A model generated the notes under the pieces. The model was not told the origin of the DNA. It did not search any database and worked only from the letters and a program-made list of their open reading frames with translations. A DNA stretch of 64,000 bases, taken from positions 1 through 64,000 of the forward strand of contig JAZRYX010000027.1 of assembly GCA_045600945.1 (NCBI GenBank), read 5' to 3'. Below are positions 57,651 through 64,000 of the stretch, in pieces. Origin of the DNA: Darwinimomas sp045600945 (GTDB lineage: Bacteria; Bacillota; Clostridia; Lachnospirales; Lachnospiraceae). Every line of letters begins with the position of its first letter. Position 1 is the stretch's first letter. The translations under genes were made by a program, and so were the position numbers.

Positions 57651-59098
57651 AAAGCCTCTCCTTTCTTTAATATCTCGATTTTTCTTTCATAGAATTTCAA
57701 AGAATCATTATTTTTATAATACTCTTCACAACCGTATCTTGCAATGAACCTTGAAGAATAATATCCTATCGTAAGTTCGGTAACCAGTATGAGCATCTCC
57801 TGTCCTTCACCGAAAACTTCTTCGACAAACTTGAAAAGATTGGAAAGTCTTTTACCTGCCACAACAGCGTCTGATTTCATCTTTTCAAGCATCTCATCAT
57901 AATCCGATTTGATATGTGCAAAATCCGACTGTGATGTTATATGTCTGTTTAAGAACTTAAGAACCGTCTCATACTTGTCTCTTTTATCTGACGAAAGCAC
58001 TCCCATCTTACGGAATCTGTGATAAAGCACTTCCTCCTCTTCAGTCGCGATTATAAGATCTTTTCCTTCTTTAACTTCTTTCAGTATCTTGAGAAGTTCG
58101 GTTATTACATCTTCCTGTTTCATAACAGCGGTTATGCCGGCATAAACACTATCCATCAGAAGTCCGAGAAGGCTTATTCTTTCGTCAAATCCCGCCTCTT
58201 TTGCCCGGTTCTTGATTTCCGCGGGTGCATTTCCTGAAAGTATCTCCTCAATCTTATAATCGGATTTATATTTGTTATACAGGTCATAATAGGTTGCAAA
58301 GTCTTCTGCGATTTCGGGGTTCTGTATATACTGTTCTATCAGTTTTTTATCAACCGGTATCGCCCTTTGTTCATACAGTTTGATAATATCACTTAAGTCT
58401 ATCCAGCCTCGTGCCGTAACGAAATTTTTACCGTCTACGGTCTCTTCGATCTTATAGAAATATTCTTTTCTGATATCAAGATATGTAAGTATCGCTGCAT
58501 GTGTTTCGTGCTTATATGCGTATGCTTTCCATGCATCATAGTCCGGTTCTATCTCGACTTTTTTCAGTCTGTCCCATGTCACTATATCGAACTCTCTTGC
58601 ACTTCTGTTATAGGCGATCGGGTTTCCGGCCGTGACTACTATCCATCCGTCGGGAACTTTGTGACGACCGAAAGTCTTAAACTGCAGAAACTGAAGCATG
58701 GTCGGTGTAAGTGTTTCCGATGCACAGTTTACTTCATCAAGAAACAGTATCCCTTCTTTTAGTCCGGTTTCCTCCATGCAATCATAAACCGATGAGATAA
58801 TCTCGCTCATGGTATATTCGGAAACATCATATTCATCTTCCCCGAACTTCTTGTGAACTATCTTCGGAAGTCCCAGTGCGGACTGCCTCGTATGATGAGT
58901 GATGGAGTATGAAACCAGTCCCAGTCCGAGTTCCTCCGCAACCTGTCTGACGATGGCTGTCTTGCCTATTCCGGGAGGACCCATAAGAAACACGGGTCTT
59001 AACTGCGAAGGCTCCAGCACATAATTACCGTTGGCATCACGTGTGGAGTAGGCCTTTATAGTATTAAATACCTGTTCTTTTGCTTCGGCTATATTCAT
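57629..59098 (-). CDS. MoxR-type AAA+ ATPase
   Basis: 489 aa, longer than minimal MoxR proteins (~320). Walker A is GPPGIGKT (40-47), Walker B is ILFLDEVNCAS, sensor 1 is VVTAGNP and the MoxR-specific features ALGLPKIV and QFLQFKTFGRHKVPDGW are present. MoxR ATPases work with VWA-domain proteins as chaperones that assemble or activate metal or enzyme complexes. A VWA gene lies one gene upstream here. The C-terminal 180 residues are helical and not assigned. Confidence 0.92.
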   Translation of the reverse strand: MNIAEAKEQVFNTIKAYSTRDANGNYVLEPSQLRPVFLMGPPGIGKTAIVRQVAEELGLGLVSYSITHHTRQSALGLPKIVHKKFGEDEYDVSEYTMSEIISSVYDCMEETGLKEGILFLDEVNCASETLTPTMLQFLQFKTFGRHKVPDGWIVVTAGNPIAYNRSAREFDIVTWDRLKKVEIEPDYDAWKAYAYKHETHAAILTYLDIRKEYFYKIEETVDGKNFVTARGWIDLSDIIKLYEQRAIPVDKKLIEQYIQNPEIAEDFATYYDLYNKYKSDYKIEEILSGNAPAEIKNRAKEAGFDERISLLGLLMDSVYAGITAVMKQEDVITELLKILKEVKEGKDLIIATEEEEVLYHRFRKMGVLSSDKRDKYETVLKFLNRHITSQSDFAHIKSDYDEMLEKMKSDAVVAGKRLSNLFKFVEEVFGEGQEMLILVTELTIGYYSSRFIARYGCEEYYKNNDSLKFYERKIEILKKGEALWQQSTM

Positions 59099-59769
59099 AG
59101 TTCGAAATCTCCCATGTTAACGGTTTCTTTATTTCCTGCTTCAAGCAGCAATGCAACTGCCTCGGTCTCTTTTCTGATATTGGCCTCTTCGATATATTGT
59201 CCGATATTTTCCTTTCTCAGAAGTTTTTCTGAAACCAATCCGCTGAGCGCTGCTGTATTATTGAACTTAAGTATGCGTTCCATTATCAATGCTTCATTTT
59301 CTTTGATGAAAGTCTCGGCATGCAGGCGCGTTTTTTCATTGTGTTTCTCAGGACATGTGCACCAGAGCAAAGTATAAAGCAGTTCCTCAGGCGGATTGCA
59401 TACCTGCGGATATCCGGCCGCCACATATCCCTCTAAAAGATTTCTGCAGTCCCCAAAGGCATCGGTTCCAATAAAAGTATTATCATTCGGAATCTCTATA
59501 TATTTAAGATCCGGACATGAGAAAAATGCTTTCTCGTCTATAGTCTCAATCGACTTAGGGATAATGACTTTCTCCAGTCCGCTTTCCCCGAATGCTTCTT
59601 CCCTTATAGTTTTAAGTGTTTGCGGAAGCTTTACTGATTTGAGGTTAATGCACCCGAAAAACGCTACTTCACCTATATCTTCAATTCCCTCGGGAATATC
59701 TATGTGAGTTAATTCTTCGTTTTGAGCGTATGCACCCGGCTCTATTTTTTTATCTGCCGAATCTGTCAT
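59095..59769 (-). CDS. Cytoplasmic leucine-rich-repeat protein (BspA/LRR_5 type)
   Basis: 224 aa without a signal peptide. Four LRR_5 repeats span about residues 12-115 (LTHIDIPEGIEDIGEVAFFG; NLKSVKLPQTLKTIREEAFG; GLEKVIIPKSIETIDEKAFF), followed by a helical domain with Cys (LLYTLLWCTCPEKHNEKTRL). BspA-type repeats are usually found in secreted adhesins, so an intracellular one wedged between VWA and MoxR genes (20-nt and 4-nt overlaps) is unusual and probably a binding module for the complex. Function is inferred only. Confidence 0.85.
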   Translation of the reverse strand: MTDSADKKIEPGAYAQNEELTHIDIPEGIEDIGEVAFFGCINLKSVKLPQTLKTIREEAFGESGLEKVIIPKSIETIDEKAFFSCPDLKYIEIPNDNTFIGTDAFGDCRNLLEGYVAAGYPQVCNPPEELLYTLLWCTCPEKHNEKTRLHAETFIKENEALIMERILKFNNTAALSGLVSEKLLRKENIGQYIEEANIRKETEAVALLLEAGNKETVNMGDFEL

Positions 59770-61075
59770 TTAGTATATCTTCCTCCGGGAGATAAAGTTT
59801 CATCGCCCATTCCGGTGTCCATACATCACTGAGCCCGTCATCATGAATGATAAAGGCCACATCATAATCCGGTTTCTCACCCGGGAATACTCCCTTGCCG
59901 TCGGTGAAATACAAAACACCTCTTAAATCTGTCAGCTTTTTCTGAGTTACAAGTTCATCAACGTAAGCAAAGAGCGGCCTGAAATCAGTCTCTCCGAGAC
60001 CTTTTATCTCCATCTTTTTAAGATAGTCATCAAAATCTTCCTTGCATGTTATATAAGCAACATCCTGCACCTTGTCATCACATTGGATAATATACATATT
60101 GACTTTGGTGCTGAAGTTTTCCTGTTTTGCAAGTATATCATGCGTATGCTGGACGAACTTCTGAACCACTTCCCCCTCTACGCTGCCGGACGTATCGATT
60201 GCGATAACGAAATCACGAATCTTATTCTGATCTCTGTATTCGAGCGGTTCAATCAGCGGTATGTTACCGTATAGTTCAAGTCCGTATGTGTAGTAATTGT
60301 TGTCGAACTCTTCATCCGACAGTCTCATAACCTCACCGTGGACTCCGAAATGTTTCAGAAACTCCGTATAATCATGCCTCGCTTTATTTATGTCCCTCAG
60401 GTTTTGAGTAAGTGCATTCTCATCACCCATTATGACTTCAAGTTCAGTCTCCATGCGTTTGGAGATTATTTCCCACAGTTCATTTAAGTCTATGTCGGCC
60501 TCGGCAGCATTGGCAGAACGCCCTGTTCCGAACCATATGCTATGATCATCACCGACAAACGGTACTCTGTTACCCAGCAGTTCACTGTCGGGAACTTTCT
60601 TATCAATGAGCCATCTGTAGATCCGTTCTGCGGTAAGTGCCGGCAATTCTTCTTTGAGCATTGCCGTCGTAGCCTGCTGCGCACTTGATCTTCTGCAATC
60701 CGTCACCGGCTTTGAAAGTTCATTTATCGCGTTCTCCACCGCTACATCACATGCAAGATTCCATGCGTTTTTGTTTATATCTTTTCCGACATAATAGTGT
60801 CTGAAAACACAATGAAGCAGGCTGTGCAATATGTTTCTCGTAACAACTGTCTGTTCATTCTGATAAAGGCTGATGACAAACCACGGGCTGTATAGTATGT
60901 TTCTCCCGTCAGTTGCAAATGTTGCCTGCATCTCCGGGACAAATCTGATATTGGCTATTGCCCTGTCCATATATCTAAGATTCACCAGGAGCTGATTTCT
61001 TGAAAGCACCAGAATATCAGCCGCAAGTTCCTGCGCCTTTGAAAGATTGTCTTCCTTTTTATCTCCGGTACTCAT
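59750..61075 (-). CDS. VWA-domain protein of the DUF2201 putative-metallopeptidase type
   Basis: 441 aa. The N-terminal half resembles DUF2201_N, whose zinc motif HExxH is here HSLLH (84-88), with the Glu replaced, so peptidase activity is doubtful. The C-terminal VWA-like domain has an intact MIDAS: DTSGS (294-298), the Thr in GETDFRP and the Asp in YFTDGKG. VWA proteins are the partners of MoxR ATPases. It overlaps the LRR gene by 20 nt and is 3 nt from the DUF6472 gene. Confidence 0.88.
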   Translation of the reverse strand: MSTGDKKEDNLSKAQELAADILVLSRNQLLVNLRYMDRAIANIRFVPEMQATFATDGRNILYSPWFVISLYQNEQTVVTRNILHSLLHCVFRHYYVGKDINKNAWNLACDVAVENAINELSKPVTDCRRSSAQQATTAMLKEELPALTAERIYRWLIDKKVPDSELLGNRVPFVGDDHSIWFGTGRSANAAEADIDLNELWEIISKRMETELEVIMGDENALTQNLRDINKARHDYTEFLKHFGVHGEVMRLSDEEFDNNYYTYGLELYGNIPLIEPLEYRDQNKIRDFVIAIDTSGSVEGEVVQKFVQHTHDILAKQENFSTKVNMYIIQCDDKVQDVAYITCKEDFDDYLKKMEIKGLGETDFRPLFAYVDELVTQKKLTDLRGVLYFTDGKGVFPGEKPDYDVAFIIHDDGLSDVWTPEWAMKLYLPEEDILNDRFGR

Positions 61076-61078
61076 CCG

Positions 61079-61249
61079 TCACATCTGATGCCTTACAACC
61101 TGATATTCATCTCCGTTTCTGTAAAACGGACAATCTTTATAGTGACTTAACTGCAGTCGATAAACTTCATCTTCATCCATGTCCACGCTGCAGTAATACT
61201 CTTCATATTCCTCATCCCATGCGTAGTACGCACATGTATCACAACTCAT
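61079..61249 (-). CDS. DUF6472 family small Cys-rich protein
   Basis: 56 aa: the frame begins MSCDTCAYYAWDEEYEEYYC and ends in RNGDEYQVVRHQM, matching the small Lachnospiraceae DUF6472 family. Four Cys residues (3, 6, 20, 40) could bind a metal or Fe-S cluster. The start codon shares one base with the stop of the phosphate cotransporter gene (TAATG), and the stop is 3 nt before the VWA gene. Function unknown. Confidence 0.88.
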   Translation of the reverse strand: MSCDTCAYYAWDEEYEEYYCSVDMDEDEVYRLQLSHYKDCPFYRNGDEYQVVRHQM

Positions 61250-63060
61250 TATTCCGTACGCTCCGCCATGCCCAACGCATTGAAATAATAATCATGCTTT
61301 GTTTTATATTGTTCATTAAAGAACTCATCATTACCCTGATGAAGCTCATGTATATAATCATGATGAGACTGCATAACATGTTCATCAGTAAGTGCGAGTG
61401 TATATATACCTATATTGGAACATTGATCTGCAATACGTTCTATATTCACCAGTGCATCAAGGAATATGAGTCCCGAGTACATATTGCAGCGCCCTTCACG
61501 AAGTCTGCGCGTGTGGTTTGCCTTAAGCACGCTTACAAGATCATCTACCACTTCCTCAACCGGCTCGATTTTTCTTGCGGCCTCGAAATCAGAGTTACTG
61601 AATGCCTCATATGTATTTGAAAGAATGTCTCTTAATGCGTTCGATAAAACCAGCAGTTCGTTCTGAGCCTGTGGTGTGAAGCTTGCTCCTTTTTCATGGA
61701 TCTCGGAAGCATTTTCCGTAAGATTCACTGCCAGATCTCCGATTCTCTCGAACTCGCTGAAACACTGCATATAATAATTCAGGATATCATTGTTCCTGCC
61801 GTTGGGAACATGAGTTCCGAGTCCGATAAGGTAGTTATCTACAGCATCGGCCAGGCGGTCTATGCTGTCTTCGTTTTGATTGATTACATCTATTGCTTCC
61901 TGACTGAACTCGTCGAATTCATTCATTGCATTGACTACTGCTTCCTGCGCCATCTTTGCCATAGCCTTTATTGCTTCCCTTGCTGAATTAAGCGCGAGGG
62001 CGGGTGATGCGTACAGCTTCTCATCCAGCATAGCGATTTCATTATCGATGCTTGTTCCGATTTTCTTGTCATCGGGAATGATTTTCATAGAAAGCTTCTC
62101 ATATACGCCTGCAAGCGGCATAAGAAGAAGCGCGCAGGTTAAGTTAAATACCGTATGCGTATTTGCGATAAGACCGGAGTTCATGGTGGCATTCCATATT
62201 CCGTCCAGCGCACCGACTTTGTGAAGTATCGTAACTCCTAAAAATACCAGAATGGTCTCGCAAAGATTGAACATAATGTGGATGGCACCTGTTCTTTTGG
62301 CATCCGCCTTGGCACCTATTGAACAAACCATCGCCGTCGTTACACAATCGCCCAGATAAACACCGATGATAATCGGATAAGTCGCCTTAAATGTCAGCGC
62401 ACCTGTGATTGAAAATGCCTGCAATATACCGATGGTAGCTGACGATGACTGAAGAACAAATGCAACAGCGACACCGACGAGATATGCAAGGAATGGATTG
62501 TCTCCGAACTTTACGAAAAGATTTGTGAATGCCGGATCCTGTGAAAGCGGCTCAACAGCACTTGTCATCGTAAGAAGTCCCGTAAACAGGATGCCGAAAC
62601 CCATTGCTACAGTGCCGATGGTCTTAACCTTTGCCTTATTGTTATTAAGAAACATAATGCAAATGATACCGATGACCGCGGCAATCGGAGCAAGTGTGGA
62701 TGGTTTGAAGATGTTAAGCCATGATGATCCGGAAGCATCTATATCAAGAAGCCTTATAATCTGGCCGGTAATTGTAGTACCGACATTGGCTCCGAGTATG
62801 ATTCCGACTGACTGATGCAGCGTAAGTATACCTGCACCTACAAGACCTGATGTTATGACTATCGTCGCTGTTGAAGACTGTATGATAGCAGTCATCAGCA
62901 TACCGACAAGAAAACCTTTGATGGGGTTGTTTGTTACTTTTTCAAGAACTGATTTAAGAGTATCTGTAGATCCCTCTTTCAGCCCGTCGCCCATGACCCT
63001 CATTCCGTACAGGAAGAGGGCCAGTCCGCCGAGTAGAGTTATGATATTAAAAATCGACAT
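61249..63060 (-). CDS. Na/Pi cotransporter family protein with PhoU-like domain
   Basis: 603 aa. The N-terminal half has about eight membrane helices with the two inverted Na/Pi repeats (GMLMTAIIQSSTATIVITSG; VAVAFVLQSSSATIGILQAF, each with the QSS motif). The C-terminal ~230 residues are a PhoU-like helical domain (NDILNYYMQCFSEFERIGDL; SGLIFLDALVNIERIADQCS). It probably takes up phosphate with sodium, with the PhoU part sensing it. It is the first gene of the eight-gene chain running to 52995. Confidence 0.93.
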   Translation of the reverse strand: MSIFNIITLLGGLALFLYGMRVMGDGLKEGSTDTLKSVLEKVTNNPIKGFLVGMLMTAIIQSSTATIVITSGLVGAGILTLHQSVGIILGANVGTTITGQIIRLLDIDASGSSWLNIFKPSTLAPIAAVIGIICIMFLNNNKAKVKTIGTVAMGFGILFTGLLTMTSAVEPLSQDPAFTNLFVKFGDNPFLAYLVGVAVAFVLQSSSATIGILQAFSITGALTFKATYPIIIGVYLGDCVTTAMVCSIGAKADAKRTGAIHIMFNLCETILVFLGVTILHKVGALDGIWNATMNSGLIANTHTVFNLTCALLLMPLAGVYEKLSMKIIPDDKKIGTSIDNEIAMLDEKLYASPALALNSAREAIKAMAKMAQEAVVNAMNEFDEFSQEAIDVINQNEDSIDRLADAVDNYLIGLGTHVPNGRNNDILNYYMQCFSEFERIGDLAVNLTENASEIHEKGASFTPQAQNELLVLSNALRDILSNTYEAFSNSDFEAARKIEPVEEVVDDLVSVLKANHTRRLREGRCNMYSGLIFLDALVNIERIADQCSNIGIYTLALTDEHVMQSHHDYIHELHQGNDEFFNEQYKTKHDYYFNALGMAERTE

Positions 63061-63182
63061 ATTTTGCGATGTTGCCTTTCATGCTTTCTTTATAACAAAC
63101 TTCCAACTTCATCCGAATGCATTACACCAAAAAAGTCAAAACAAATGAGCCGGCCTTATACATGATGAATCAACCACATTGA

Positions 63183-63905
63183 TTAATTTATAAACTTCAA
63201 AAACTTGCGTGCAATGCGTTTCATGGAAGAAAACAATTTATTTACCGTCCTGCACAACCTGCGACCTGCAGCTTTAAAAAAACTTGACTCTTTATATTTA
63301 GTCATACAATAAAAGGCCAAAGATCCTGTATAATCTGACACTACATTTTTTATCCGTTTTTGATTATCTTTGATATAGTACTTATAATCTTTAAAATTTT
63401 CACGCCAATATAATCTGTTATTTATACTTCTATCTTCAAAATAGTCCTTAAGATTTTGACTGACATAGTAAAAAAACGGTCCTTCCCACGGAAAGTCTTT
63501 ATTCACAAAAACCGATAAATGACAATCTACAATTGTAATACTTTGATTCCATAAAGTGTTGACCGTCATCTGATAACCCGTCAAATAGTTCGCCCGCGGA
63601 ATCAATATTACACTCGCATCATTCTCTAAAAAAATCGAATTATGAGAACATGAGCCAATCGTCGAGGCAAAGCATTTACAATTTAAAAGTATATTGAGCT
63701 GCTCAGAAAACGTATATTTTTCCGGAGCAATTACTTTAAAATCCTTATTGGAAAAATATTTTTCTAATTTGTCTTCTCCATAAGAGTTTGTTTTCCATTG
63801 TGATGCAGTAAAATACACTTTATCATATCCTGTTTCTTTTTTATTCTTCCGGCCATAATCTCTTATTTCATCAATCAACCACTTGTACTCTTCGTTTTGA
63901 TACAA
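63183..63905 (-). pseudogene. C-terminal fragment of a DUF563/GT61-like glycosyltransferase
   Basis: About 240 codons without a normal start: a stop lies four codons before the TTG at 63903-63905 and no ATG exists for the first 150 codons. The content resembles the C-terminal part of glycosyltransferase-61/DUF563 proteins (YDKVYFTASQWKTNSYGEDK; LNILLNCKCFASTIGSCSHN, followed by SIFLEN), ending in a basic tail (KRIARKFLKFIN). The DNA is clearly more AT-rich than the rest of the window, suggesting transfer. It joins directly to a permease fragment at about 63895, so the 5' half was probably lost by deletion. Confidence 0.75.
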
Positions 63906-64000
63906 AATCTCGTTTTACAAAAAGAAAAATCAAATCCTTGTAGGCTAAAGTTTCCTTTAAGTGCAAATCTAACAATCTATGTTTTGAAGTGATCTCCGTT
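63871..64000 (-). pseudogene. 5' fragment of a polysaccharide ABC transporter permease (Wzm-like), broken
   Basis: Reading the minus strand from the window edge (frame starting at 63999) gives TEITSKHRLLDLHLKETLAY then KDLIFLFVKRDFVSK, the conserved N-terminus of Wzm/TagG-type ABC-2 permeases, which continues YKQTxLGPLW in intact proteins. Here it changes to KRRVQVVD and stops at 63871-63873. The last codons overlap the glycosyltransferase fragment in another frame. The start of the gene lies outside the window. Confidence 0.78.

Overview
The window looks like a chromosomal segment of a Gram-positive anaerobe of the class Clostridia, most likely family Lachnospiraceae; the genus cannot be resolved by eye. 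The evidence is moderate-to-low GC, strong AGGAGG ribosome-binding sites, a CIRCE-controlled groESL, an ATP-type pckA, an NfnAB-type bifurcating transhydrogenase, the GGGtGRT/Fe-S scaffold gene pair, and small Lachnospiraceae-type families (DUF6472, DUF5662, secreted AFG-N repeat proteins). Most of it is core chromosome; no phage, CRISPR array or insertion sequence was seen.

Layout. 1-6.9 kb: a sugar-uptake locus (ABC binding protein, ATPase, permease, PIG-L deacetylase, Gfo/Idh oxidoreductase) with a divergent AraC regulator and a divergent NagB-like isomerase. 7-9.6 kb: tRNA-Trp and a LytS-like/SpoIIE-like membrane phosphatase. 9.6-13.8 kb: GGGtGRT protein, Fe-S scaffold and NfnB/NfnA. 13.8-17.4 kb: a U32 peptidase split in two, ruvB and ruvA. 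17.5-21.1 kb: a degenerate exonuclease, DUF5662, methyltransferase, SEC-C protein and AI-2E-type permease. 21.1-23 kb: a probable 6S RNA and pckA. 23.1-27.8 kb: a HAD-barstar fusion coupled to a HerA-like ATPase, a histone-H1-like Lys/Ala protein behind a consensus promoter, a HAD phosphatase and a cold-shock protein. 27.8-38.7 kb: ligA, rluF, trpS, putP, ybaK, queA, a membrane-anchored protein, tRNA-Arg, uvrB, a truncated tyrosine recombinase and a small HEYGH protein. 38.8-51.2 kb: PfkB kinase, groESL, a YtxH-like protein, Gfo/Idh enzyme, glnS, prfA, a DUF1385-PrmC fusion, rpmE, xth and an ABC-F ATPase. 51.2-53 kb: an accessory patch with a Phd/YefM antitoxin coupled to an exported chagasin-like protein, tRNA-Pro and an SH3 protein without an export signal. 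53-63.1 kb: eight end-to-end genes (Na/Pi cotransporter, DUF6472, VWA protein, LRR protein, MoxR ATPase, CrtI-like flavoprotein, FNR/2Fe-2S reductase, membrane-glycoside hydrolase fusion). 63.2-64 kb: an AT-rich junction joining the 3' part of a glycosyltransferase to the 5' part of a polysaccharide ABC permease.

The best candidate for an undescribed system is the 10-kb chain at 52995-63060, where no gap between genes exceeds 3 nt. It combines a MoxR/VWA chaperone-like pair with a leucine-rich-repeat protein and a two-component flavin/iron-sulfur redox pair. Other unusual points are the HAD-barstar fusion next to a HerA-like ATPase, the DUF1385-PrmC fusion, the antitoxin paired with an exported protein, and several genes whose -10 box sits about 6 nt before the ATG, predicting leaderless mRNAs.
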